A DNA stretch of 64,000 nucleotides from Ensifer adhaerens. GTDB taxonomy: Bacteria > Pseudomonadota > Alphaproteobacteria > Rhizobiales > Rhizobiaceae. The stretch spans positions 1,622,501 to 1,686,500 of the forward strand of contig NZ_CP083350.1 in the NCBI RefSeq assembly GCF_020035535.1, read 5' to 3'. The notes under the pieces were generated by a model, which did not search any database, was not told where the DNA came from, and worked only from the letters and a program-made list of their open reading frames with translations. The position numbers and the translations under genes were made by a program. Below are positions 35,078 to 44,053 of the stretch, piece by piece (the stretch's first letter is position 1; every line of letters begins with the position of its first letter).

Positions 35078-36262
35078 TCAGCGATCCTCGGCGAGCCGCT
35101 GGCTGATCGGCGCGAACTCCGGCGTCGCCTTGCGCGGCGTCGTGTCGCGCTCGTTGGCTTCCATCTGCTGCCAGTATTTCCAGCCGACGGTCTTCGAGCC
35201 GAGCTCGTAGTCCATGCCATCCCAGGCATCCTCGCGGAAACTGTAGAAGGCCCAGTGCAGATCGTCCTTGTCGAGCACGGCCAACACATCCTCGAGATAA
35301 GTCTTGCAGCCAGCCCAGCGGCGCATGCAGCCAAACTCGCCGGCGACGAGACGGTTGAGCGGCACGTCCTTGTCCTTGGCCCATTGCACGGGCTTTGCCA
35401 GATAGCCGGCCAGTCGCGCCTTGTCCCAGGTCTCTTCACCTTCGCCAAAGGGCACTGAGCCCGGATAGGCATAGGGCTTGTCGCGCTTGATGTTGGGCGC
35501 GCTCGTCGCCGCGTAGGGTTCGTACATGTGAAAGCTGTAGAGCACCTTCAGGTCGGCGAGCCCGGAAGGCCAATAGGAAAATGCGTCGGCTGCGGCATAC
35601 CAGCCGGCATCTGCCATCACCGGAGTTGCCGGATCGACTTCGCGGATTGCGGCGATGACAGTCTCATAGAAGGCCTTGAGATCCGCGGCGCTGCCTTGCT
35701 TTCCGTCGTACCAGGCCTGCATCGCTTGCGGATCGGCATGCTCTGCAAGGCCATTGTTCTTTTCCGGCGCCGGCTCGTTGACGATATTGTAGGCGGCGAC
35801 GGCCGGGTGATCCTTCAGTTCGCGCGCCAGGTCCCGCCAGAAGTTCGCCGCCTGGTCCCACCAGATCTTGTCTCGCCAGAGCCGGCCGTCGAACTTGTTG
35901 CCGTTGTTTTGGGCCCAGCGCATGCCTGGCAGTGACAGCGGCGCGATGACCACCTTGAGGCCGGCCTTGTCTGCGCGGTCGAGCGTCTCCTTGAGCGTTT
36001 CGAGATCGGCAGCCGGAATGCCCGCATATTGGTCCGCGTCGCCGATCAGGTAGTCGCGCTTTGCCGGTTTCCATTTGTCGTAGGAGAGGCGCACCCAAGT
36101 GGCGCCATAACCCGCCAGTGCCTTGAAATAGGCCTCGCCCGGTGGGAGGCGATTGAAGCTGTTGCCGCCGTGCTGGGGCTTGTCCCAGAAGGTCATGAGA
36201 TCGGCCGCAGTGGCCGAGCCGGCGAGGCTGAAGGCGAAGAGGGTGGCGGCAATCAGGCGCAT
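35078..36262 (-). CDS. Secreted glycoside hydrolase family 5 (cellulase-type) protein
   Basis: Exported glycosidase of 394 residues. A signal peptide ends near residue 19 (Ala-Thr-Ala). The GH5 barrel has the acid/base Glu163 in AYNIVNEPAP and the nucleophile Glu309 in LVAGEFGC; both are present in the right order. SFHMYEPY supplies the His/Tyr pair of the active site. It probably cleaves a beta-linked glucan or mannan, perhaps the cell's own exopolysaccharide or plant polymer. Upstream a palindrome GTTCCC-CA-GGGAAC (36328-36341) could be an operator. Confidence 0.88.
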   Translation of the reverse strand: MRLIAATLFAFSLAGSATAADLMTFWDKPQHGGNSFNRLPPGEAYFKALAGYGATWVRLSYDKWKPAKRDYLIGDADQYAGIPAADLETLKETLDRADKAGLKVVIAPLSLPGMRWAQNNGNKFDGRLWRDKIWWDQAANFWRDLARELKDHPAVAAYNIVNEPAPEKNNGLAEHADPQAMQAWYDGKQGSAADLKAFYETVIAAIREVDPATPVMADAGWYAAADAFSYWPSGLADLKVLYSFHMYEPYAATSAPNIKRDKPYAYPGSVPFGEGEETWDKARLAGYLAKPVQWAKDKDVPLNRLVAGEFGCMRRWAGCKTYLEDVLAVLDKDDLHWAFYSFREDAWDGMDYELGSKTVGWKYWQQMEANERDTTPRKATPEFAPISQRLAEDR

Positions 36263-36327
36263 TCGGTCGATCCTTCGGGCTCTGGTTGAGGTGCGCCGGT
36301 AACCTACCGATGCATCGCCTTGCCGAT

Positions 36328-36341
36328 GTTCCCCAGGGAAC
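36328..36341. promoter_or_regulatory. 14-base palindrome upstream of the GH5 gene
   Basis: GTTCCC-CA-GGGAAC, perfect 6-base arms, 66 bases before the GH5 start codon. Its binding protein is unknown. Confidence 0.35.
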
Positions 36342-36416
36342 AGTGCAAGTTCTGTCGACTGGGACCAGGCTGGATCCTATACGCGCCGTGCGATGCACCA
36401 TCGGCCGGGTGCGCGA

Positions 36417-37307
36417 TTACGGGCGGTTGAATGTTTCGGCGAGAAAATCGAGAAACGCCCGGATCTTCGGCGCGACGTGCTGCCGCGAGGGATAGATGGC
36501 GTAGAGCGTGGTTTCAACCGTCTCCCAGTCGGGAAGCACGCGCTGCAGTCGGCCGCTCTTCAGATCGTCCTCCACATAAGGATAGGGTATCAGGCTCAGC
36601 CCGAAGCCGGCGCGCAGGGCATCGCGCACGGCCAGGCTCGACGTCACCGAATAGCGAGCCTTCACGGTCACCTTTTCTGCACGACTGCCCTTGCGGAATT
36701 CCCATAGATCCGCATGCCCCGAGAGACTGAAGCGGATGCAATTGTGCGATTTCAGGTCGGCGGGCTCCAGTGGTTCGCCATGGGCCTGGAAGTAGGCGGG
36801 CGCCGCACAGACGACATGCGGCATGACCGCGAGTTTCCGGGCGATCAGGCTCGAATCCTCCAACTTGTCGCTGCCGCGAATGGCCAGATCGAACCCCTCC
36901 TGCACGATGTCGACGCGCCTGTCGTCAAGGTGCAGGTCGAGCCTGAGGTCCGGGTAGCGGGACATGAACTCTGGGATGACGGAGGAAAGGCGCATGAGCG
37001 TTACCGTCATCGGAGCCGCGACGCGCAGTGTCCCGCCCGGCGCCTGGCGGACGGGCGAGAGTGCGGCGTCGGCATCCTTCAGCGCATCCAGTCCGCGCAC
37101 GACGTGTTCGAGATAGAGCTTCCCCTCGTCCGTCAGCGCCATGCGCCGTGTGGTCCGGTTGATGAGCCGTGTGCCGACGCTGGCTTCGAGCTCGGCAACG
37201 TTCTTGCTGATCGCGGCCGGCGACAGGCCGAGCTTGCGCCCGGCCTCCGCGAAACTGCTGAGTTCGGCCACATGGCGGAAGACCTGGAGGGCGGTGTAGC
37301 GATCCAC
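36417..37307 (-). CDS. LysR family transcriptional regulator
   Basis: Regulator of 296 residues. The DNA-binding part is residues 1-60 (LQVFRHVAELSSFAEAGRKLGLSPAAISKNVAELEA), and the effector domain spans about 88-290. The HTH with LSPAAISKNVAELE is like the CrgA/YhjC branch that often controls neighbouring oxidoreductases. It is divergent from a nitroreductase-family gene, with an AT-rich region and an inverted repeat between them. Confidence 0.92.
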   Translation of the reverse strand: MDRYTALQVFRHVAELSSFAEAGRKLGLSPAAISKNVAELEASVGTRLINRTTRRMALTDEGKLYLEHVVRGLDALKDADAALSPVRQAPGGTLRVAAPMTVTLMRLSSVIPEFMSRYPDLRLDLHLDDRRVDIVQEGFDLAIRGSDKLEDSSLIARKLAVMPHVVCAAPAYFQAHGEPLEPADLKSHNCIRFSLSGHADLWEFRKGSRAEKVTVKARYSVTSSLAVRDALRAGFGLSLIPYPYVEDDLKSGRLQRVLPDWETVETTLYAIYPSRQHVAPKIRAFLDFLAETFNRP

Positions 37308-37379
37308 GATAATTTTCCATTGGTGAATTATTTCTTGCTAAATGGCAATATTATCAATGAATGGTGAATTCAATACGGT

Positions 37380-37405
37380 CAGTCCGACAGAATTCGATCG
37401 GACTG
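37380..37405. promoter_or_regulatory. Inverted repeat at the start of the nitroreductase unit
   Basis: CAGTCCGA (37380-37387) and TCGGACTG (37398-37405) pair perfectly around a 10-base spacer, ending 5 bases before ATG 37411. It may be an operator or an mRNA hairpin that covers the ribosome site. Confidence 0.5.
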
Positions 37406-37410
37406 AAAGA

Positions 37411-38025
37411 ATGACACATCCCATGATCGCCCTCATCGAACAGCGCGTCTCCGCCAATCGGTTCGATGCAACCCATGCATTGGCGGACGCGGAAATCGAG
37501 CAACTGGTCCGTCTCGCAACCCGCGCGCCAACGGCCTACAATCTGCAGAACTGGCGGTTCATCGCCGTGCGCACGCCGGAAGGAAAAGCCAGGCTGCGCA
37601 ATGTGGCGCACGGGCAAGCCAAGGTCTCGGACGCTGCCGTGACCTTCATCATCTGCGGCCTGCTGCCCGACCACGAGACGCTGCCCGCACGACTGCGCCC
37701 CTTCGTCGACACCGGTTACATGCCGACCGAAATGGCTTCCGGTTGGAAGGAGGCTGTTCGCGCCCAATATGCCGACGCAAAGGTCGCCCGCGATGAGGCC
37801 ATGCGTTCGGCCAGTCTCGGTGCCGCGACCCTGATCTTTGCCGCCGAAGCGTTGGGATTGTCTAGCGGCCCAATGGGTGGGTTCAATGCCGAGGGCGTCA
37901 TCCGCGAGTTCAACCTGACGCCCTGCGAATTGCCCACAATGCTTCTCGCGGTCGGCCGCGCCGTTCCTGGAAACTGGCCGCAAAAGCCCCGCAGGCCGCT
38001 TGGCGAGGTTCTTCACTTCTCATGA
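37411..38025 (+). CDS. Nitroreductase family protein
   Basis: FMN-dependent oxidoreductase of about 204 residues from ATG 37411. The N-terminal family pattern is IEQRVSANRFDATHALADAEIEQLVRLATRAPTAYNLQNWRF, with the Ser/Thr-Asn-x-Gln-W motif that binds FMN. Near the end ALGLSSGPMGGF is the second cofactor segment. The frame is open upstream to 37342, but those residues have no family similarity. It overlaps the next gene by four bases and is divergent from LysR. Confidence 0.88.
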   Translation: MTHPMIALIEQRVSANRFDATHALADAEIEQLVRLATRAPTAYNLQNWRFIAVRTPEGKARLRNVAHGQAKVSDAAVTFIICGLLPDHETLPARLRPFVDTGYMPTEMASGWKEAVRAQYADAKVARDEAMRSASLGAATLIFAAEALGLSSGPMGGFNAEGVIREFNLTPCELPTMLLAVGRAVPGNWPQKPRRPLGEVLHFS

Positions 38026-38876
38026 AAACCGACGTTTCCGATATTGCGATCACGGCAATTGCCCCCGTCATCTGGGGCAGCACCTATATCGTTGCCACCC
38101 AGTTCCTGCAGGGCTTTTCGCCGTTGACGGTCGCGCTGTTGCGGGCCTTGCCGGCGGGTTTGCTGCTCCTCCTGATCGTCCGACGGCTGCCGCGCGGCGT
38201 CTGGTGGTTCCGCGCCTTCGCGCTCGGTGCTCTCAACATCTCGATTTTCCTGAGCATGCTGTTCGTCGCGGCCTACCGCCTGCCGGGCGGCGTCGCGGCA
38301 ACCGTCGCGGCGGTCCAGCCACTGATCGTCGTTTTCTTTGCAGCGCTCCTTCTTAAGGCGCCGATCCGTCCGGTGTCCCTCGTTGCGGCCATTGTCGGCA
38401 TTGTCGGCGTCGCGCTGCTGGTACTGACGCCGCAAGCTGCGCTGGACGAGATCGGCATTGCCGCGGGCCTTGCCGGCGCGCTATCCATGGCCTTCGGCAA
38501 TGTCCTGGCGCGAAAGTGGAAGTCGACGGAATCGCTGCTTACATCGACGGCGTGGCAGCTGACCGCCGGTGGCTTGCTCCTCATCCCCATCGCCCTTGCC
38601 TTCGAGCCGCCGGTGCCGTTCCTGACCGTTCCCAACCTGCTGGCTCTCGCCTGGTTGAGCCTGATCGGCGCGGCGCTCACCTACGTTCTCTGGTTTCGCG
38701 GCATCGGGCGACTGGAGTCCGCAGCAGTGTCAGCGCTTCTCTTCCTCAGCCCGCTGACGGCTGTCCTGCTCGGATGGTTGTTCCTGGGCCAGTCCCTGAG
38801 TGCGCCTCAGAGTGTCGGCGTCCTTGTGGTCGTCGGCAGCATCTGGCTTAGCCAACGCGCTCCTGCGCGATCGTAG
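38022..38876 (+). CDS. EamA/DMT family transporter
   Basis: Drug/metabolite transporter of 284 residues with ten helices in two EamA repeats: the first near APVIWGSTYIVATQFL (about residues 14-29), the second near AGALSMAFGNVLARKW (about 150-165). RAPA/Rht-like members export amino acids or toxic metabolites. Its ATG overlaps the stop of the nitroreductase gene (ATGA), so both form one unit under the divergent LysR regulator. Confidence 0.9.
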   Translation: MKTDVSDIAITAIAPVIWGSTYIVATQFLQGFSPLTVALLRALPAGLLLLLIVRRLPRGVWWFRAFALGALNISIFLSMLFVAAYRLPGGVAATVAAVQPLIVVFFAALLLKAPIRPVSLVAAIVGIVGVALLVLTPQAALDEIGIAAGLAGALSMAFGNVLARKWKSTESLLTSTAWQLTAGGLLLIPIALAFEPPVPFLTVPNLLALAWLSLIGAALTYVLWFRGIGRLESAAVSALLFLSPLTAVLLGWLFLGQSLSAPQSVGVLVVVGSIWLSQRAPARS

Positions 38877-38938
38877 ACACCGAGTTGGAAAGCGGCGATG
38901 CCGGCCTATACTCCTAGGCGTGTGGAGGGGGCGGTGTC

Positions 38939-39952
38939 GTGAAAATCGGGGTGTTCGGTGCCGGTGCGGTCGGCGGCTTTGTCGGCGGGTGCCTTCTTGC
39001 TGGCGGGGCAGAGGTGACTTTCGTCGGCCGGACGGTGCGCGGTGCCGCCTGGCAAAGGGAAGGATTGCGCCTGACTGATCTGGATGGGCGTGACGATTTC
39101 GTCGCGCCTGAGCGGATCGCCTACTCCGATGCAGCTTCCTCCCTAGCGGGTTGCGACCTCATCCTCCTGACGGTCAAATCGGGGCAGACGGTCGAAGCGG
39201 CGGCGGAACTCTCCCCGGTGCTGCGCACCGGTGTTCCGGTCCTCAGCCTGCAGAACGGTGTCGGCAACAGCGCCACGCTGCAGGCCTTGTTGCCGTCCGC
39301 AAAGATCCTGCGCGGCATCGTTCCCTTCAATGTGACCACGCCCGGGCCGGCACATCTGCATCGTGCGACGGAAGGCAATATTGCCGCCGAAGACGACCCG
39401 CTGATGGCAGCGGCGGCGGCGCTCTTCAAGGCGGCGGGGCTGGATCTCGACCTGCGTCGCGACATGGAGGCGGTTCAGTGGGCAAAGCTGCTGATGAACC
39501 TCAACAACGCAATCAATGCGCTCTCCGGTCTGCCCCTGCGCGAGCAGCTGCAGACGCGGGGCTTTCGCCAGTGTCTGGCGCTCGCCCAGCGTGAGGCATT
39601 GGGGCTGCTGGCCACGGAGGGACGCATCCAGCCAGCGCGATTGACGCCGCTCCCGCCGAACTGGTTGCCCTTGATCCTGCGCCTGCCTGATGCCCCATTC
39701 CGTGCGATTGCCGGCCGCATGCTGAAGATCGACGCCACGGCGCGCTCTTCGATGGCCGACGACCTTGCCGCCGGCCGCTTTCCCGAAGTGGATTGGATCA
39801 ACGGCGCGGTCGCCACGCTCGCCGTCAAGCTCGGCCGCCGGGCGCCGGTCAATGAACGGCTTTGCGCGCTGGTCAAGGAAGCGGCCACCACGGGGCGCAA
39901 GACGTGGGCGGCAGACGCGCTGCTTGCCGAGCTCAGGCGGAGCGTATGCTAA
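38939..39952 (+). CDS. 2-dehydropantoate 2-reductase family protein
   Basis: NADP-dependent ketopantoate reductase-type enzyme of 337 residues. The Rossmann motif is KIGVFGAGAVGGFVGGCLLAGG (about 2-23). The middle has LILLTVKSGQT and LQNGVGNSATL, and the C-terminal domain has VQWAKLLMNLNNAINALSGLPL with the catalytic Lys. It uses GTG 38939 with GGAGGGGG about 8 bases upstream. It may be PanE or a paralogue; rhizobia carry several, so pantothenate synthesis is not certain. Confidence 0.85.
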   Translation: MKIGVFGAGAVGGFVGGCLLAGGAEVTFVGRTVRGAAWQREGLRLTDLDGRDDFVAPERIAYSDAASSLAGCDLILLTVKSGQTVEAAAELSPVLRTGVPVLSLQNGVGNSATLQALLPSAKILRGIVPFNVTTPGPAHLHRATEGNIAAEDDPLMAAAAALFKAAGLDLDLRRDMEAVQWAKLLMNLNNAINALSGLPLREQLQTRGFRQCLALAQREALGLLATEGRIQPARLTPLPPNWLPLILRLPDAPFRAIAGRMLKIDATARSSMADDLAAGRFPEVDWINGAVATLAVKLGRRAPVNERLCALVKEAATTGRKTWAADALLAELRRSVC

Positions 39953-40070
39953 GGGCACATTGCCCTGCTGGATCGGTGGTCGCCGCAACGAATTGTCCCC
40001 CACGCCAATCGACGCGAGGGACAGTATTCACCGCACTGCGGCCTGTTTTTCCGTTTCTCGAAGCGGCGTC

Positions 40071-40394
40071 TCAATCGTCGTCGGACGAGGAGTTCGACGA
40101 CGAATTGGAGGACGAGTTCGACGAAGAGTTGCTCGAGCTGTTCGAGCTGGAATTGTTCGACGAATTGGAGCTGCTATTCGAGCTTGAGTTCCGCGAAGAG
40201 TTCGACGAACTGTTGGAACTGCGATTGGAGCTCCAGCTTCCGCCATCGTCCCGGCTGGAGCGCGCATGGCTCTTGCCGTTGCCGGTCGCCTTTTGCAGAA
40301 AGCGTGTAACCGGGTCGTCGTCGGCGACGGCAGGTGCGGGTGCTGCCGCGCCAACCACCAGGAATGCACTCAGAATTGCGAGGACCTTTTTCAT
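40071..40394 (-). CDS. Secreted Ser/Asn-repeat protein with acidic tail
   Basis: Small exported protein of 107 residues. A signal peptide ends near residue 24 (Ala-Val-Ala). A short charged head (DDDPVTRFLQKATGNGKSHA) precedes about 60 residues composed almost wholly of Ser and Asn, in units SSSN with variants SSRN and SSNN, ending DDD. The ATG at 40394 is chosen because AAGGAG lies 8 bases upstream; the frame is open further upstream. No known domain is recognised. The repeat is written with varied codons, so it is a selected protein repeat, not only a DNA slippage tract. Role unknown; a periplasmic or surface linker is possible. Confidence 0.7.
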   Translation of the reverse strand: MKKVLAILSAFLVVGAAAPAPAVADDDPVTRFLQKATGNGKSHARSSRDDGGSWSSNRSSNSSSNSSRNSSSNSSSNSSNNSSSNSSSNSSSNSSSNSSSNSSSDDD

Positions 40395-40572
40395 CACGTT
40401 TCTCCTTTGTGGGGACAGCCTCGTTGACTGCAAGGGGGGAACGTCGGTCGAACATGCTTATTCCCCAGGAAAACGAAATTTTTTCAATGATATAGGTGGT
40501 GGATGTTCGGCATGGAAGCCCCGCCGTCGCTGCGGGATGCGGCGGCGCTGAAACGTCTTCGGCAGGCTCGCT

Positions 40573-41289
40573 TTAGCGCTGGGCGCGGGCGAACTTTCTG
40601 TACCAGCCATCGGAAGCAAGCGTCTTGCGGAGGATCGTCTGGCGGGTCGTCCCTTCCGTTTCACTTTCGCCGCGAATGTCCGCGTCGAGATCGGATGTTT
40701 CTCGGCGGAACGGGATGATCTGGACAATCGGTGTGCCGCGCTCCAGCACATGCAATCCGTCCGCACCGGTGGCGAAGAACGGGAAGTGGATTTCCGATTG
40801 GTAGGTGTCCGTATCGACGACCCCAGCGACGATCTCGAACACGCCGTTCGGCCGGTTGAGCGGCGGCACGAAGAGGCAACTCCAGCCGCGCGGCGTACGG
40901 ATGGTCCAGTAATTGTGGAACTTGCAGGGCGGCAACGGCGCGCGCGGATTGCCCGCGACCTGATGGCTCGCGTGGTTGCTCACCATCGTCCGGTCGAAAT
41001 CCCATCCGCAATCGACCTGCCGGCCACTCTCTGAAATCTCCATGCGTACGGTTGCCGCAAGCCCGATGACCCAGCCGGTTGCCATGGCATCGAGGAAGGG
41101 CATGCAGCGCTTGACCGTGATGCCGCTGCTCGTCGGCGAGACATGGTTTTCATCGATGGCCGGCAGCTTTCGGAACCAATCGGGTAGTGCAGTCTTGGCG
41201 CGGACAGGCGCCGGGATCACACCTTCATCTTGCCTGCGGCAGAGAAAGGTAAGCCGGGGCTGCTGTTTCTTCAGAAGGGCGAGTGCCAT
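40573..41289 (-). CDS. Conserved hypothetical protein resembling a phage-type family
   Basis: Protein of 238 residues with no signal peptide. From about residue 45 it runs TVKRCMPFLDAMATGWVI, KFHNYWTIRTPRGWSCLFVPPLNRP, GVVDTDTYQSEIHFPFFATG and GTPIVQIIPFRRE. This pattern resembles uncharacterised proteins I know from tailed phages of the T4-like cyanophage group, but I could not search. ATG 41289 is chosen because AGGAG is 7-8 bases upstream. No phage genes surround it. It is a single gene of unknown function. Confidence 0.65.
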   Translation of the reverse strand: MALALLKKQQPRLTFLCRRQDEGVIPAPVRAKTALPDWFRKLPAIDENHVSPTSSGITVKRCMPFLDAMATGWVIGLAATVRMEISESGRQVDCGWDFDRTMVSNHASHQVAGNPRAPLPPCKFHNYWTIRTPRGWSCLFVPPLNRPNGVFEIVAGVVDTDTYQSEIHFPFFATGADGLHVLERGTPIVQIIPFRRETSDLDADIRGESETEGTTRQTILRKTLASDGWYRKFARAQR

Positions 41290-41588
41290 CGCTTTTCTCC
41301 TCATTACAGATGCAGGAAGAACGGCAAAGAGAGGAACCTATTCCCGGCGTTTGCAGAAAAGGCGGCGGCGCCCGTCAGGAGGTGGGCGGATGGCAACCGA
41401 CTTCTGGGGCCGAAGACCGCACTCAATCCCCGATCCCGATCCATCTTTTCGACCGCCGAGTGACGTGATACCAATCCGGTGAGGGATAACCGAAGCTCGC
41501 GCCCCGAAACCCCATAACGCAACTGGCCGCAAGACCGCGAAGGATGACCGTCCTTCCGCGCAACGCGGCAATGCATGGGGATGGTGGC

Positions 41589-42785
41589 ATGAACCCGCGT
41601 CTATTTCTTCTGGCTCTGGCGACCTTCGCAACCGGGACCGCCGAAAACATCGTCATCGGCATCCTCCCCGATGTCTCCAAAGGACTTTCCGTCTCGGTCG
41701 GCCTTGCCGGTCAGTTGACGGCGGTCTTTTCAGTCGTGTTTGCGCTGAGCGCCCCGGCGGCGCAATTGCTGACGGTGCGTCTGGAGCGCAGGACGATCTT
41801 TTTGTCCGCGCTTGCGCTGTTCGTCGCAAGCAACATTGCGGCAGCGCTGAGCCTGAATTTCGAGGTGCTGTTTATCGCCCGCATTGCCATGGCGATGGCC
41901 AGCGCGACCGTCTGTCTGGTCGCGACCATGCTCGCGACGGAACTGGCGGTGCCTGACATGCGTGGCCGCGCCATCGGCGTCATCTTCATGGGTATCAGCG
42001 GCTCGATGGTGCTGGGCGTTCCGGTCGGCATGGTCGTTTCCGGTCTCTTTGGTTGGCGCAGCGTATTCGTGGCGCTCGCCCTGTTTGCCCTGCTGATCCT
42101 CATCGTCTGCTACATCAGCCTCAAGCCTTCAGGCAGGCGGCCGCAAGGTGCGTCTGGCTATTGGCAGCATCTCAGATCCCTGCCGCTTCTGGCCGGGCAG
42201 CTCGTTTCAATACTGATGATCGGCGGTCATTTTGTCCTCTTCGCTTATCTCGCTCCCTACATCACCGGCCGTGTCGGTCTCGGCCAGGCGGGACTCGTGC
42301 TGGCCTTCGTCGCCTTCGGCGTGGCGGGCGTCAGCGGCGGTTATCTCGGCGGCTGGCTCGCGGATGCCGCAACGCCACGCCGCGCAATCGTCATTACGCC
42401 TTTTGCCTATCTGCTGGCCCTGCTCGTCATCCCGCTCGCCTCACCGACCCCCTGGGCCTTCACTGCCGTCATGATGGTGTGGGGCTGCATCAGCTGGATG
42501 ATCTCGCCGGTGGTGCAGAGTTTCCTGATGACGACCGGCCCCGATACCGCGGAGGCGGGGGTCGGCCTCAATCTGTCGGCCATGCATGTAGGCGTCGCGC
42601 TCGGCACGGCCGTCGGCGGGCTCACTCTGGAGTCCCTGTCGCCGCAGGCCCTGCCGTCGGTCGCAGCCATGGTGGCCGGCGTGGCGGTGGTGGTGAGCCT
42701 GCTGGCGGTGCGGCGAAGCGGGAGCGCGAGGCATGGCGGCCGCTACACCCCGTCTTGTTCCGAGCAAACAGGGCCAGGTTTGTGA
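41589..42785 (+). CDS. MFS transporter, drug/arabinose exporter (DHA1) type
   Basis: Major facilitator of 398 residues with about 12 helices. The N-terminus ALATFATGTAENIVIGILPDVSKGLSVSVGLAGQL and motif C-like GISGSMVLGVPVGMVVSGLFGWR (about 131-153) place it in the DHA1/AraJ-like group, which exports drugs or sugars. ATG 41589 follows GGGGATGG; ATG 41544 is in frame but has no homology upstream. Substrate unknown. Confidence 0.88.
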   Translation: MNPRLFLLALATFATGTAENIVIGILPDVSKGLSVSVGLAGQLTAVFSVVFALSAPAAQLLTVRLERRTIFLSALALFVASNIAAALSLNFEVLFIARIAMAMASATVCLVATMLATELAVPDMRGRAIGVIFMGISGSMVLGVPVGMVVSGLFGWRSVFVALALFALLILIVCYISLKPSGRRPQGASGYWQHLRSLPLLAGQLVSILMIGGHFVLFAYLAPYITGRVGLGQAGLVLAFVAFGVAGVSGGYLGGWLADAATPRRAIVITPFAYLLALLVIPLASPTPWAFTAVMMVWGCISWMISPVVQSFLMTTGPDTAEAGVGLNLSAMHVGVALGTAVGGLTLESLSPQALPSVAAMVAGVAVVVSLLAVRRSGSARHGGRYTPSCSEQTGPGL

Positions 42786-42972
42786 GCCGGATCGGGGAGC
42801 CGACTGCGCTTCTCGAAATTCTTCAAAAAAATGTGGTCGCGCTCTTGAACCGTTAAACTCGCTAACCCATCTCTCGCCCAACCCGCTGGTCCGGGCCCCT
42901 CTGGCGAGAGCTTCGGCACTCTTGCGATGTCGGACCTTATTCCGACAACATGTGCCGATTGGGGACCCGTCT

Positions 42973-43956
42973 GTGGACTTTTCCTTCATGTCTGTAGTGT
43001 GGCTGGGAACGCCACTGTGGCTGTGGGCGAGCTTTTTCGCCCTCGTGATCGCTATTCTGTCGTTCGACCTTGGTATTCTCCATAAGGAGAACAAGGAGAT
43101 CAACGTTGCCGAAAGCGTCAAGCTTTCCGCCTTCTATATCGCCCTTGGCCTGAGCTTCGGCGGCTTCGTGTGGTGGTATCTCGGTGCCGAGTCCGGCCTT
43201 GCCTATATGACCGGCTTCGTGGTCGAAAAGACCCTGGCGCTCGACAACGTCTTCGTCATCGCCCTGATCTTCTCCTTCTTCGCCGTCCCGCGCATATACC
43301 AGCACCGAGTGCTGTTCTGGGGTATCCTCGGCGTCATCGTGCTGCGCGCGATCATGATCGGCGTCGGCGCGACGCTGGTCGCAGAATTCTCCTGGGTTCT
43401 CTATATCTTCGCGGCGTTCCTCGTCTTCACCGGTATCAAGATGCTGGTCATGAAGGAGGCCGAGCCTGATGTTTCGGACAACGCGCTCGTCCGCTTCATG
43501 CGTAGCCGCTTCAACGTCACCGAAGAGCATCATGGCGAGCGCTTCTTCGTGAAGCTCGTAAACCCCAAGACCGGCAAGATGACCTGGTTTATCACGCCCC
43601 TCTTCATGGCGCTGGTCATGGTCGAGGTGGCGGACGTGATCTTCGCCGTCGACTCGGTTCCCGCGATCTTCGCGATCACCACGGATCCGTTCATCGTCTA
43701 CACGTCGAACATCTTCGCTATCCTCGGCCTGCGCGCTCTCTACTTCGCGCTCGCTGCGATGATCCATCGCTTCCGCTACCTGAAGCCGGCACTGGCCGTG
43801 GTCCTGATCTTCATCGGCTCGAAGATCTTCGTCGCAGATCTCCTTGGGCTCGAGAAGTTCCCGGCCGCGCTGTCGCTCGGCGTCACCTTCGCGATCATTG
43901 CCATGGGCGTGGTCTGGAGCCTCGTGAAGACGCGCGAAGAGCAGCAGCCCGCGTAA
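42973..43956 (+). CDS. TerC family membrane protein
   Basis: Integral membrane protein of about 327 residues with eight to nine helices. TerC signatures are VVEKTLALDNVFVIALIFSFF and VEVADVIFAVDSVPAIFAITTDPFIVYTSN; the acidic residues in these helices form the metal site. The group includes Alx-type Mn2+ exporters. GTG 42973 is preferred over ATG 42988 because GGGGA stands 7 bases before it, while nothing like a ribosome site precedes 42988. A strong terminator follows. Confidence 0.9.
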   Translation: MDFSFMSVVWLGTPLWLWASFFALVIAILSFDLGILHKENKEINVAESVKLSAFYIALGLSFGGFVWWYLGAESGLAYMTGFVVEKTLALDNVFVIALIFSFFAVPRIYQHRVLFWGILGVIVLRAIMIGVGATLVAEFSWVLYIFAAFLVFTGIKMLVMKEAEPDVSDNALVRFMRSRFNVTEEHHGERFFVKLVNPKTGKMTWFITPLFMALVMVEVADVIFAVDSVPAIFAITTDPFIVYTSNIFAILGLRALYFALAAMIHRFRYLKPALAVVLIFIGSKIFVADLLGLEKFPAALSLGVTFAIIAMGVVWSLVKTREEQQPA

Positions 43957-43986
43957 CGTTGCTTCGGCGGATACAAAGATAAAAAA

Positions 43987-44017
43987 GGCGGCGCTCCGTA
44001 TGGGGCGCCGCCTTTTT
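43987..44017. terminator. Bidirectional intrinsic terminator after terC
   Basis: GGCGGCGC (43987-43994) and GCGCCGCC (44005-44012) pair perfectly, followed by TTTTT and preceded by AAAAAA, so it can stop both terC and the convergent epimerase transcript. Confidence 0.85.
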
Positions 44018-44053
44018 CTTTGGGAATGGCGGAGAGAGCTGTATCAACGTCGT

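Noticed and set aside
40071..40260. Short tandem units resembling a repeat array
   Set aside because: The periodicity is that of Ser/Asn codons within one open frame with a signal peptide; there are no unique spacers, so it is not a CRISPR array.
40434..41588. Prophage remnant around the phage-like orphan
   Set aside because: Neighbours are a secreted repeat protein and an MFS transporter; no integrase, attachment sites or structural genes were seen.
42786..42972. Possible manganese (yybP-ykoY) riboswitch before terC
   Set aside because: terC genes are often preceded by this riboswitch, but I could not find its conserved loops here; a covariance search would be needed.
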